A stretch of DNA of 64,000 bases, from positions 248,001 through 312,000 of the forward strand of contig CAVQZG010000010.1 of NCBI GenBank assembly GCA_963718305.1. Reading direction: 5' to 3'. The notes under the pieces were generated by a model that had not been told where the DNA came from, did no database searches, and saw nothing but the letters and a program-made list of their open reading frames with translations. Shown one piece after another: positions 1 through 8,094 of the stretch. Source of the DNA: RYN-230 sp963718305 (GTDB lineage Bacteria; Actinomycetota; Actinomycetes; Streptosporangiales; Streptosporangiaceae). The stretch's first letter is position 1; every line of letters starts with the position of its first letter. Made by a program: the position numbers and the translations under genes.

Positions 1-133
1 CGTGGCCGGCCCGGCTGCCGGGCTGGGTCCCGGAACTGGCCAGCGCGGCCGGCCCGGACGTCCTGTGCAGCCCTATCACGCCCAGGAACCCGGCCACGGT
101 CCCGGCGACGACCAGCCACGCCGCGCGCTTCAT
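1..133 (-). CDS. FMN-binding domain protein, N-terminal fragment (cut by window edge)
   Basis: An ATG at 133 opens a frame that runs off the left edge of the window. The visible 44 residues start MKRAAWLVVAGTVAG and form a short basic N-terminus followed by a hydrophobic stretch, as in an exported or membrane-anchored protein. It lies 46 bp downstream of a ferric-reductase-like flavocytochrome on the same strand. In actinobacteria that gene is often followed by a small FMN-binding (FMN_bind) protein, and the assignment rests on this context. No FMN_bind motif is in view. A second ATG (at 148) overlaps it but stops after five codons. Confidence 0.5.
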   Translation of the reverse strand, partial: MKRAAWLVVAGTVAGFLGVIGLHRTSGPAALASSGTQPGSRAGH

Positions 134-178
134 CGGGTGCTTCCCATCTGTGCTCTCCTCAGCGAACTGGCCGGCCGG

Positions 179-1576
179 TCAGAGCGCGAACGCCTCGTGG
201 TGGATGGCCTCGTCGGGGATACCCAGGTTCCGGGCGGTATCGACGATGGAGGCGACGAACCCTTCCGGCCCGCAGACGTACACGTCGCGCTGGGCCAGGT
301 CGGGCACTAGCCGGGGCAGCGAGACCTCGTCGATGGCCGCCTCGGCGCGGGAGCCGACCAGCTCGTGGATCGTTCCGCGGCGGTGCTTCACCAGTTCGCG
401 GACCTCGGTGCCGAGCACGAGGTCCGCGGGCTGGCTGGCCCGGAGCAGGACGACTGGCGCACTGGCCCGGGGCAGGTCCTCCAGCAGGGACCGGAGCGCG
501 GTCACCCCGATCCCGGCCGCCACGAGCAAGGCCCGGGGCCGACGCTGGGCGTACCGGGTGAACGCCCCGTACGGGCCCTCGATGGCGATCCGAGTCCCGG
601 GCCGGATGCTGGCCAGCCTCGAGGAATGATCCCCCACCGCCTTCACGGTCAGCCGCAGGTACGGGGGCTGCGGCAGCGCGGACAGCGAGTACGGGTGGGC
701 CTGCCACCACATTCCCCTGGTCAGGAAGCGCCAGCAGAAGAACTGGCCGCCGGACACGGCCAGCCGATCCAGGTGGCGGCCGGCGCAGATCACGGACACC
801 ACGCCGGGCCCCTCCGGGCGCACCTCGGTGACGGTCAGCCGGTGCCGCAGGCTCCGGACGAGGGGCAGCCCGAACCGGTAGCAGAGCACCAGGCCCGCGG
901 TCGCTGCCCAGGCCACCGACCAGACGACCTGGGTCAGCGGGTGGCCCACGAACGCCGGGCCGAGCACGATGACGTGGGCGAACGAGATAGCCAGGGCCAG
1001 GTACATCCAGAGGTGGATCAGCCACCAGGTCTCCCGGCGCAGCCTGCGCCGCACGGCGCGCACCGAGACGATGCCGATCAGGCACATCAGGCCGAGGCCG
1101 ATGGTCGCGGTGAGCACGTCCGGGTACCTGGTCAGCAGGACGCCCGCCTCGTGCCACGTCCCGGCCCGGGCCGCCTCGGCGTAGCCCAGGGTGAGGAACA
1201 GGGCGTGCGCGGCGAGCAGGCTGATCGGCCATGGTGCGAGCGCGCGGTGCAGCCGGAGCAGGCCGTCCTGGCCCGCCACCCGCTCCACGAACGGGATACG
1301 GCTGATCAGCAGGACCATGATCAGGGCCAGGTACGTGCCAACCATGCCAGTCAGGCTGCCCGCGTAGGTGAGCAGGCCGCCGCGGGCGGACAGCTGGCTG
1401 GAGGGCTGGCTGGTGATGGTGACGGCCAGAGTGGCGCCGAGTCCGACCCCGGCGGCCAGCAGCGCGAGACCCGCGAGCGCCGGGTGGGGCCGGGGTGCGG
1501 TGGGGCGGGTGAGGAGCTTCCGCTTGCGGCCGGCTGGCGATTTCGGCGCGCCGAAGGCCATCGGCGAGGCACTCAT
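179..1576 (-). CDS. Ferric-reductase-like transmembrane flavocytochrome with NAD(P)H/FAD reductase domain
   Basis: About 465 residues. The N-terminal half has six or so hydrophobic helices with histidines in helices (LLRLHRALAPW, LLAAHALF, LIHLWMYLALAISFAHV), as in ferric reductase/NOX haem-binding domains. The C-terminal half is a ferredoxin-NADP reductase module: a flavin-binding HPYSLSALP motif, GPYGAFT for the pyrophosphate, GIGVTALRSLL for NAD(P)H, and YVCGPEGFV near the end. It probably passes electrons from NAD(P)H across the membrane, perhaps to the FMN-binding partner encoded just downstream. The start chosen is MSASPMAFG at 1576. A longer frame to 1681 exists, but its extra 35 residues look non-native. 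Confidence 0.85.
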   Translation of the reverse strand: MSASPMAFGAPKSPAGRKRKLLTRPTAPRPHPALAGLALLAAGVGLGATLAVTITSQPSSQLSARGGLLTYAGSLTGMVGTYLALIMVLLISRIPFVERVAGQDGLLRLHRALAPWPISLLAAHALFLTLGYAEAARAGTWHEAGVLLTRYPDVLTATIGLGLMCLIGIVSVRAVRRRLRRETWWLIHLWMYLALAISFAHVIVLGPAFVGHPLTQVVWSVAWAATAGLVLCYRFGLPLVRSLRHRLTVTEVRPEGPGVVSVICAGRHLDRLAVSGGQFFCWRFLTRGMWWQAHPYSLSALPQPPYLRLTVKAVGDHSSRLASIRPGTRIAIEGPYGAFTRYAQRRPRALLVAAGIGVTALRSLLEDLPRASAPVVLLRASQPADLVLGTEVRELVKHRRGTIHELVGSRAEAAIDEVSLPRLVPDLAQRDVYVCGPEGFVASIVDTARNLGIPDEAIHHEAFAL

Positions 1577-1711
1577 ACCGGCCAACCTGGCAACGAAAGC
1601 TATCTGTGGTGTCGCTAAATCCTCTGAGTTCTCTCTGTGCTGCTCGCGCGCCCGCCCGACCATCGTGAACTGGGCAGACATCGGTAAGCAGAGGGTAAAG
1701 GGAGCGGGCCC

Positions 1712-2284
1712 TCAGAGGCCGGGAGCGCCCCAGACCGCGAACCAGCGGCTCAGGTCGGGCTCGATCTTCAGGTCCGCCCCGACCACCCCGCGCACCTGCA
1801 GTTCGACGGCGTTGTCCCGTTGCTGGCCGGTTTTCGGCGCGAACGGGTAGAAGGTGCCCTGCTTGTAGAGGTAGATGATGCCCAGCCGGTGCACCGTGTC
1901 GCTGGTGAAGGTGACCAGGGTGCACAGCAGCTGCGGGCCGAACCCGCCGGCCTGCAGCGAGGAGTTCACCGCGTGCAGGTCGGTGACCAGCGCCTCGAAG
2001 TCATCCGGCGCGTGCTGACAGGTCAGCCAGGTGTACCCGTAGGAGTCCGTGCTCACCTCGATCGAGCCCGTGTCCGAGCCCATGGACAGCAGCTCACGGA
2101 CGTCCTTCTCGATGTCGCCGAACGCCTTGCCCTCGGCGGCCCGGAAGCAGACCGAGCCGGTGCCGGTGGGCTTGAGGTTCATCCCCGCCTCGAGCGTGAT
2201 CGCCGCCGTGGGCAGGGAGAACAGCTCGTCCAGGTTCGGCTGGGCCGGCTTGGTCCGGCCCAGGATCGTGTCCAGGAAGCCCAT
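1712..2284 (-). CDS. pspAB: PspA-associated protein PspAB
   Basis: 190 residues beginning MGFLDTILGRTKPAQPNLDELFSLPTA (start of the sequence only), the typical opening of the actinobacterial PspAB family. It is a soluble protein with no signal or membrane segment. It starts four bases after the htpX stop, so the two are almost certainly cotranscribed and translationally coupled. PspAB occurs in gene sets with PspA, PspAA and the membrane protease HtpX. That whole set is present here within 3 kb on one strand, which supports a role in cell-envelope stress response. Its biochemical activity is not known. Confidence 0.88.
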   Translation of the reverse strand: MGFLDTILGRTKPAQPNLDELFSLPTAAITLEAGMNLKPTGTGSVCFRAAEGKAFGDIEKDVRELLSMGSDTGSIEVSTDSYGYTWLTCQHAPDDFEALVTDLHAVNSSLQAGGFGPQLLCTLVTFTSDTVHRLGIIYLYKQGTFYPFAPKTGQQRDNAVELQVRGVVGADLKIEPDLSRWFAVWGAPGL

Positions 2285-2288
2285 CGGG

Positions 2289-3255
2289 TTACTTGCTCAG
2301 CTGCTCGGAGATCTCCGACAGCTGGCGCAGCCGCCGCTCCAGCGACGGGTGGGTGGAGAACAGGCCGTTCAGGCTGAAGCCCTTTTCGCTCGCCTTGAAC
2401 GCGGGGATGAAGTAGAAGGCGTTCAGCGGCTCGGCCGCGCGCAGGTCCTTGGTCGGGATCGCGTTCATCGACCCGCTGACCTTCTGCAGCGCGCTGGCCA
2501 GCGCGGACGGCTGCCCGGTGAGCAGCGCCCCGGCCCGGTCGGCGGCCAGCTCCCGGTACCGGGACAGCAGCCGGATGAGCAGGAAGCTGATGGCGTACGT
2601 CACGACGCCGACGACCAGGACGACCAGGACGACCGGGAGCGCACCGCCGTTGTTGTTGTTGTTATTGCTGCGGCCGCCCCCGCCGAACAGCTCGGAGTAG
2701 AAGGCGAACCGGACCAGCAGGCCCGCGATGATGCCGATGAACGAGGCGATAGTCATCACCGCGACGTCCTTGTGGGCCACGTGCGACAGCTCGTGGGCCA
2801 GCACGGCCTCCAGCTCGCGGTCGTCCAGGTCGCTCTTCAGCAGGCCGGTCGTCACGACCAGGACCGAGGTCTTCTCGTTCCGCCCGGTGGCGAACGCGTT
2901 CAGCATCGGGGAGCGGGCGATCGCGACCCGGGGCTTGGGCATGTTGGCCAGCGCGGTGAGCCGGTCCACGATGCCGTGCAGCCGGGCCGCCTGCCGGCCC
3001 GTCCTCCGGGGTGACGACCTGGGCCCCTGCGGTACTGAGCGCGATCTTGTCGGAGTACCAGAAGGAGCCGACGCTCAGGGCCAGGCCGAACAGCACGGCG
3101 ATGAACACGATGCCGCCACTGGAGATGCCGGAGAACCTACCGAGCACCAGCACGAGCACGGTGATGAAGGCGACGAACACGACCCCGAGAAGAAACATCG
3201 TCAGGGTCATCCGCGCAGTGAGTCCCCGGTCAGGCGCATAGCGAGTCTTCGCCAT
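2289..3255 (-). CDS. htpX: Zinc metalloprotease HtpX (one-base frameshift near 2998)
   Basis: Two frames together encode HtpX. The N-terminal part (from 3255, MAKTRYAPDRG) has two transmembrane helices. The C-terminal part has the HELSH zinc motif (within AVLAHELSHVAHKD), another hydrophobic hairpin, and a downstream RYRELAADR segment carrying the third zinc ligand. The frames meet at the C/G run at 2998-3000: removing one base gives a continuous VTPEDGRQAARLHG reading typical of HtpX. An asparagine repeat (six N) encoded by a GTT-type triplet run lies near 2655-2670. The ribosome site GGAGG precedes the start at 3255. The protein probably degrades damaged membrane proteins as part of the Psp-type response. 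Most likely an intact gene with a consensus error. Confidence 0.88.
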
Positions 3256-3567
3256 CGCGCCGCCTCCGTTCTGTCAGCTGGACGGGGCCAGCTGAGCTCT
3301 TGCCGGCTTCGCTATCGAAGCCATCCTGTTTCATTATCAGGCAGCGGCTGAGCGGAATTCCCGCGATGCGGCCCCCCGTCCGGCGGGCTCTCACCCGGCC
3401 GTCTCAGCGGTCACAGCGTGGCCTTCCGGCCGGCTGACAAACCTGGTCATTCTCCCCCAGGAACGCCCATCCGCCAGTGTGCCCGGGCCAGCTGAGGGCT
3501 CGCTGAGCGAATCCTGAAAGCAGGATGAATCCGGGCCGCCTGAGGCGGATGACCATCAGCCCGAACC
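3256..3567. other. Intergenic stretch upstream of htpX
   Basis: About 310 bp between htpX and the pspAA stop. I see no conserved coding frame. It must contain the htpX-pspAB promoter unless these genes are read through from pspA-pspAA. No clear -35/-10 pair or strong terminator hairpin was recognised by eye. Confidence 0.4.
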
Positions 3568-3846
3568 TCAGCCCGGGATCAGGCCATCCTCCGCGAGCAG
3601 GCCACGCACGTCGTCCATGCTGGCGTCGGAATACGGGAGGATCACGTCCGACGCTTCCAACGAATCCGCCGGCACCGGTGTTCCCGCGGCGCGGACCCGC
3701 TCCAGCATCTCGGTCAGGACCGGCCGGAGAGCGTCCTCGTCACCGGCGTTCACGGCCGCCTCGAGCCTGGCATCCAGCTCATTCAGCTCCCCGGTGAGGT
3801 TGTCGTCCACGTCCAGCTGGCCCTCGCCGAGGATCCGGACGATCAT
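3568..3846 (-). CDS. pspAA: PspA-associated protein PspAA
   Basis: 92 residues opening MIVRILGEGQLDVDD and ending GLLAEDGLIPG, the pattern of the small PspAA family found next to PspA in actinobacteria. It overlaps the end of pspA by four bases (ATGA type), which signals translational coupling and matched production of the two proteins. There is no membrane segment. The family is thought to bind or tune PspA, but its mechanism is not established. Confidence 0.87.
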   Translation of the reverse strand: MIVRILGEGQLDVDDNLTGELNELDARLEAAVNAGDEDALRPVLTEMLERVRAAGTPVPADSLEASDVILPYSDASMDDVRGLLAEDGLIPG

Positions 3847-4652
3847 GACCCTTCACCGGCCTGGGGCTGGTCGGCAGCCCGCCCGGCCTGGCCATTGCCC
3901 GCGGTACCGGCCGTCCCCGACGCGGAGCCCTCGATCTCCTTGGGCGCCTCGCCCTGGTCCAGCTCGCCCTTGAGCCGCGCCAGCTCCCGGTCCACGTCGT
4001 GGCTCGCACCCATCGAGTCCAGCTCACGCTGGATGTCGTCGTTCGGCTGCGCGGTCACGTCGTCCAGGGCCCCGGAGGCCATCAGCTCATCGATCGCACC
4101 GGCCCGGGCCTGCATCTGCGCCGTCTTGTCCTGGGCCCGCTGGACCGCCATGCCCACGTCGCCCATCTCCTCGGAGATGCCGGACACGGCCTCGCCGATC
4201 CTGGTCTGGGCCTCGGCGGCGGTGTAAGTGGCCTTGATGGTCTCCTTCTGGGTGCGGAAGGCTTCCACCTTGGACTGCAGCCGCTGCGACGCGGCGGTCA
4301 GCTTCTCCTCATCCGCCTGCAGGTTCTGGTACTGGGTCTGCAGGTCGCTCAGCTGGGTCTGCAGGGCCGACTTGCGGGTCAGCGCCTCGCGGGCCAGATC
4401 CTCCCGCCCGGCACCGAGCGCCGACCGGGCCTGGCCGTCCAGCTTGTTCTGCTGCTGCTGCAAGGTGTTCATCTGGAGCTCAACCCGCTTGCGCGATGTA
4501 GCCACATCGGCGACACCCCGGCGGACCTGGGTCAGCATCTCCAGCTGGCGCTGGTAGGAGTAGTCCAGGGTCTCGCGCGGATCTTCTAGCCGGTCCAGCT
4601 GCTTATTAGCCTTGGCCTTGAAGATCAGTGATACCCGCTTCACCACGCTCAT
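3843..4652 (-). CDS. pspA: Phage shock protein A / IM30 family membrane-stress protein
   Basis: About 269 residues, almost all helical and rich in Gln, Glu, Arg and Lys. It begins MSVVKRVSLIFKAKANKQLD and carries the family hallmark EDPRETLDYSYQRQLE near residue 25. The long coiled coil (roughly residues 25-215) assembles into membrane-binding oligomers in this family. A Gly/Ala-rich tail follows. The start chosen is the ATG at 4652; an upstream in-frame ATG at 4664 adds MVAP and is also possible. It heads a probable pspA-pspAA unit with htpX-pspAB just downstream. Expected role: stabilising the membrane under stress. Confidence 0.92.
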   Translation of the reverse strand: MSVVKRVSLIFKAKANKQLDRLEDPRETLDYSYQRQLEMLTQVRRGVADVATSRKRVELQMNTLQQQQNKLDGQARSALGAGREDLAREALTRKSALQTQLSDLQTQYQNLQADEEKLTAASQRLQSKVEAFRTQKETIKATYTAAEAQTRIGEAVSGISEEMGDVGMAVQRAQDKTAQMQARAGAIDELMASGALDDVTAQPNDDIQRELDSMGASHDVDRELARLKGELDQGEAPKEIEGSASGTAGTAGNGQAGRAADQPQAGEGS

Positions 4653-4844
4653 CGGCGCGACCATCCCCTCATCGTGTAACGCTTCCGCCAGCCACCTGCG
4701 GCGGACTGGCCAGCACCCCCGCTGTGGCCGCCGCGTCCGCAGGCTGGTGGCACACAGCCTACGCGGTCAAACACAGCGCAGTCATCATGGCCGGAAGGCT
4801 CGCGCTCTGGTGATCCGCGGCGTTCGTCCCGGTAGGCTGGCACC

Positions 4845-5454
4845 GTGTTCAGACGACGTAGTACGGCCACCCAGGACGCCCAGGCCGAGGGCACCCCGGG
4901 CGCTTCAGCAGCCGATCAGGCCGACCGGGCCCCCGCTTCGCTGACCGCGGGCAAGGGCCGGCCGACTCCCAAGCGCAGCGAGGCGGAACGCGCCCGCCGG
5001 TACAACGCCCCGGGTGACCGGAAAGAGGCGCTGCGCCAGTCGAAGACCAGGGACCGCTCGACGCGGGCCCGCAAGGCGGAGGCCATGCGGCGCGGCGAGG
5101 AGTGGGCGCTGCCCGCCAAGGACAAGGGCCCGGTCCGGGCGCTGGCCCGCGACTACGTGGACTCGCGCCGGCGGCTCAGTGAGTTCTACATGTACGGCCT
5201 GGTCGTGCTGCTGTTCCTGCTGTTCCTGCACAACCCCGTGATGCAGACGCTGCTGCCCGTGCTGCTGATCGTCATGGTGCGTGATCATGATCGTCGAGGG
5301 GTACTTCGTGGGCCGCAGGGTCACCGCCCTGGCCGGGGAACGGTTCCCCGGGGAGAGCACCAGGGGGATCAAGATCTACTCGGCCATGCGGGCCCTGCAG
5401 ATCCGCCAGCTGCGCTTCCCCAAGCCGCGAGTGAAGCCGGGCGCCACAGTCTGA
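4845..5454 (+). CDS. DUF3043 membrane protein (one-base frameshift at about 5280)
   Basis: The N-terminal part is highly charged and basic (KRSEAERARRYNAPGDRKEALRQSK region), then has a conserved ALARDYVDSRRRLSEFYMYG stretch and a hydrophobic helix (LVVLLFLLFLHNP). This is the layout of the actinobacterial DUF3043 family. At about 5280 one extra base throws the frame. Without it the reading continues VMVVIMIVEGYFVGRRVTAL to a TGA at 5452-5454, which is the expected C-terminus. As sequenced, the shift accidentally joins this gene to the downstream aldo/keto reductase as one 558-residue frame, which should not be taken as a real fusion. Function unknown. Confidence 0.82.
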
Positions 5455-5522
5455 GGCCCACTCCGGGTTGGGCCCGGACCCCTCCGCGGGCGGGCGGTGG
5501 CGTTGCCCTAGTGTCGTGCGTT

Positions 5523-6521
5523 ATGGAACATCGTCACCTGGGGCGAAGTGGCCTCAAAGTCAGTGAGATCGCCTACGGGAACTGGATTACGCACGGTTCC
5601 CAGGTCGAGGAGGACGCCGCCCGGGCCTGCGTCGCGGCGGCCCTGGACGAGGGCATCACCACGTTCGACACGGCCGACGTCTACGCCGGGACCCGGGCCG
5701 AGGAAGTCCTCGGCCGCGCCCTGCACGGAGTCCGGCGGGAGTCCGTCGAGATCGCCACCAAGGTCTACTGGCCGACCGGCGGCGGGCCCAACGACCGGGG
5801 CCTGTCCCGCAAGCACATCATCGAGTCGGTGCACGGGTCGCTGCGCCGCCTGCAGACCGACTATCTGGACCTCTACCAGGCCCACCGCTACGACCACGAC
5901 ACCCCGCTGGCGGAAACCCTGCGCGCCTTCGATGACCTGGTCCGCCAGGGCAAGGTGCTGTACGTGGGCGTCTCGGAGTGGCGCGCCGAGGAGATCGCCG
6001 CCGCGCTGCGGATCGCCGACGAGATGGGCTTCGACCGGATCGTCTCCAACCAGCCGCAGTACAACATGATCTGGCGGGTGATCGAGTCCGAGGTGATCCC
6101 CCTGTGCGAGAAGGAGGGGATCGGCCAGATCGTCTTCTCCCCCATCGCCCAGGGCATCCTGACCGGCAAGTACCGCCCGGGCGAGCCCATGCCCGCCGAG
6201 TCCCGGGCCACCGACCCCAGCGGGTCCGGATTCATCAAGCGCTTCCTCCAGGATGACCTGCTCACCCGGGTGGCCGCCCTCCAGCCGATCGCCGAGGAGG
6301 CTGGCCTGTCCATGGCCCAGCTGGCCGTGGCCTGGGTGTTGCAGAACCCCAACGTGTCGGCGGCGATCATCGGCGCGACCCGGCCGGAGCAGGTCCGGGA
6401 GAACGTCAAGGCCTCGGGGGTCCGGCTCGACGCAGAGGTGCTCCGGCGCATCGACGACGTGCTCGGGGACGCGACCCGGCGCGACCCAGCCCTAACCCAG
6501 AGCCCCGAGCACCGGCCCTGA
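5523..6521 (+). CDS. Aldo/keto reductase (potassium-channel beta-subunit / YghZ-like)
   Basis: 332 residues from MEHRHLGRSGLKVSEIAYG. The catalytic tetrad is visible: Asp49 and Tyr54 in FDTADVYAG, Lys80 in EIATKVYWP and His121 in LYQAHRYD. The C-terminal IIGATRPEQV segment matches the NADPH-binding end of the (beta/alpha)8 fold. It probably reduces small aldehydes or ketones with NADPH; the substrate cannot be read from sequence. The start is the first ATG after the DUF3043 stop (68 bp gap). The repeat element that follows begins two bases after its stop codon. Confidence 0.93.
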   Translation: MEHRHLGRSGLKVSEIAYGNWITHGSQVEEDAARACVAAALDEGITTFDTADVYAGTRAEEVLGRALHGVRRESVEIATKVYWPTGGGPNDRGLSRKHIIESVHGSLRRLQTDYLDLYQAHRYDHDTPLAETLRAFDDLVRQGKVLYVGVSEWRAEEIAAALRIADEMGFDRIVSNQPQYNMIWRVIESEVIPLCEKEGIGQIVFSPIAQGILTGKYRPGEPMPAESRATDPSGSGFIKRFLQDDLLTRVAALQPIAEEAGLSMAQLAVAWVLQNPNVSAAIIGATRPEQVRENVKASGVRLDAEVLRRIDDVLGDATRRDPALTQSPEHRP

Positions 6522-6522
6522 T

Positions 6523-6702
6523 TAGTCCGGGGGGGCAACCCCCCTGGACCCCCCGATCGCCGCTACGCGCCGAACGCCGGCTCGGCGAGCACCCGCCTGC
6601 GGCGGGCCCCGCCTCCCCGGCGCATGCGCTGGCTGGGCCAGGGGGTCGTCCCCCGGACTAAGGCGTCGCCCCCCCGGACTAAGGGGTCGTCCCCCCGGAC
6701 TA
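6523..6702. repeat. Intergenic repeat element, copy 1, with inverted ends and three tandem 21-bp units
   Basis: About 180 bp filling the gap between the aldo/keto reductase and a convergent small gene. It starts TAGTCCGGGGGG and ends CCCCCCGGACTA, so its ends are inverted repeats. The right end consists of three 21-bp tandem units (6640-6660, 6661-6681, 6682-6702), each ending CCCCCGGACTA. A second copy of the element occurs at 46192-46376 with the same internal order (GGACCCCCCG, then GCGCCGAACGCCGGCTC, then GAGCACCCGCC, then CGCATGCGC). It encodes no protein that I recognise. The last unit overlaps the stop codon of the neighbouring gene. Confidence 0.8.
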
Positions 6703-6906
6703 CTCAGAGTGCAGGCTCATGGGGCCGTACTCGACCCGGGTCTCCTCGAGCAGGGATACCTGGTCCACGCCGCCCGCCAGGAGCTCACGCCAGTTCTCGC
6801 CGAGCCAGCTCTCCGCGTCGCCCTGGCTGGCGAACGTTTCTCTCGGGACTCCCCGGGACGGCACCAGGGTCCCGTCCGCCGTCTCGAACTGCCAGGTCCA
6901 GGCCAT
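6700..6906 (-). CDS. Small conserved actinobacterial hypothetical protein
   Basis: 68 residues, starting MAWTWQFETADGTLVP and ending EYGPMSLHSE. A clear GAGGAGG ribosome site precedes the ATG at 6906. The pattern MAW-W-E-ADG, S-DAESWLGE-WRELL and YGPMSLH is one I associate with a small, widespread actinobacterial family of unknown function. It is acidic, with no membrane segment. Its stop codon is formed inside the inverted end of the intergenic repeat, so the last residues may have been altered by that insertion. Confidence 0.75.
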   Translation of the reverse strand: MAWTWQFETADGTLVPSRGVPRETFASQGDAESWLGENWRELLAGGVDQVSLLEETRVEYGPMSLHSE

Positions 6907-7203
6907 GTCTTCGCCGCCTCCTCAGTACGCGGTAAGCGACAGTAGCCCACCCGGCGCGGCCGCCGCGACGCCGCCCAGGCTCCCCGGTGGCCACGGGCCG
7001 GGAACGGGACGGTCGGCGGCGATTGCCTGGGATAGGTGATATGTGGTGTCCTATCCGAGAAGAGGCATGGGCCGGATATGGGTCCACCCTGCAGAACGGC
7101 AGCAGACGCAGCCGGGAAACTGTTAAGTTCTATGGGCAGCCCTGAGCCGGGCGCCGCGGCACGTGTCCCCCTGGCTCAGCCCCGGGAGCAAGGTGGTGAC
7201 GAC

Positions 7204-8094
7204 ATGGCGCGCGTTGTCGTCGTTGGTGATCTGATGACCGACACGGTCGCTCACGCAGCCCTTCCGCTAGCGAAAGGCAGTGACACACCGGCTACGGTCA
7301 GTATGCACGGTGGTGGCTCGGGCGCGAACATCTCGGCCTGGCTGGCCGCGGACGGCGGCGAGGTAGCCTTCGTCGGCCGCCGCGGCGCGGACATCGCCGG
7401 CCGGAACCGGGACATGGAACTGATGGGCTACGGCGTGGACGCCCGGCTGGTCATGGATCCGGACCGGCCCACCGGGACCTGCGTGGTCATGGTCACCCAC
7501 AAGGGCGACCACACGATGATGTCGGACCCGGGCGCGAACGCCGCGCTGCACCCTGACGACCTGCCCAAGGACCTGTTCGCGCCCGGTGCGCACCTGCACA
7601 TGTCCGGTTACACGATGCTGAACGAGGGATCCCGGTCTGCCGCCCTGGCCGCGTTCGGCCACGCGGGCCGGGCGGGCATGACGATCTCGGTGGACGGCGC
7701 CTCGTCCGCGCCGCTGGAGCGGGTGGGGGCCGAGCCGTTCCTCGAGATGACCAACGGGGTAACCCTGCTGATCGTCAACGCGGATCAGGCGACCGTGCTG
7801 ACCGGCCGCGAAGACCCCGAGTCCGCGGCGCACGTGCTGACCGCCTGGTATCCCGAGGTCGTGGTGAAACTGGGCGCCGACGGGGCGCTGTACGCGAACG
7901 GCCGTCCCGACCCGGTCCGGTCCCTCGCCCTGCCCGTCGAGACGTTCGTGGACGGGACTGGGGCCGGGGACGCCTTCTGCGCCGGTTTCCTCCCCGCCTG
8001 GCTGGACAAGAAGCCGCCGCTCGAGGCGCTGGGCAGTGGCTGCCGTCTGGCCGCGAACGCACTCGGACTGGTCGGTGCCCGGCCTGCTCTCTGA
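7204..8094 (+). CDS. PfkB-family (ribokinase-like) carbohydrate kinase
   Basis: 296 residues from MARVVVVGDLMTDTV. N-terminal GGSGANISAWLA (about residues 36-47) matches PfkB signature 1. The anion-hole motif DGTGAGDAFCAGF near residue 255 matches signature 2 and contains the catalytic Asp. These enzymes phosphorylate a sugar or nucleoside using ATP. The substrate is not evident; in actinobacteria such genes are often paired with pseudouridine-phosphate glycosidase, but that partner is absent here. An AAGGTGGTGAC ribosome site supports the ATG at 7204 over the longer frame from 7036. It overlaps the SDR gene that follows. Confidence 0.9.
   Translation: MARVVVVGDLMTDTVAHAALPLAKGSDTPATVSMHGGGSGANISAWLAADGGEVAFVGRRGADIAGRNRDMELMGYGVDARLVMDPDRPTGTCVVMVTHKGDHTMMSDPGANAALHPDDLPKDLFAPGAHLHMSGYTMLNEGSRSAALAAFGHAGRAGMTISVDGASSAPLERVGAEPFLEMTNGVTLLIVNADQATVLTGREDPESAAHVLTAWYPEVVVKLGADGALYANGRPDPVRSLALPVETFVDGTGAGDAFCAGFLPAWLDKKPPLEALGSGCRLAANALGLVGARPAL

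Noticed and set aside
159..1925. Long open frames antisense to or out of frame with the flavocytochrome
   Set aside because: Arg/Pro/Gly/His-rich translations typical of GC-rich shadow frames; the overlapping frame has all the expected motifs.
4845..6521. A 558-residue frame joining DUF3043 and an aldo/keto reductase
   Set aside because: A one-base shift at about 5280 creates the join; the proper DUF3043 end is visible in another frame with its own stop at 5454, and the reductase has its own ATG at 5523.
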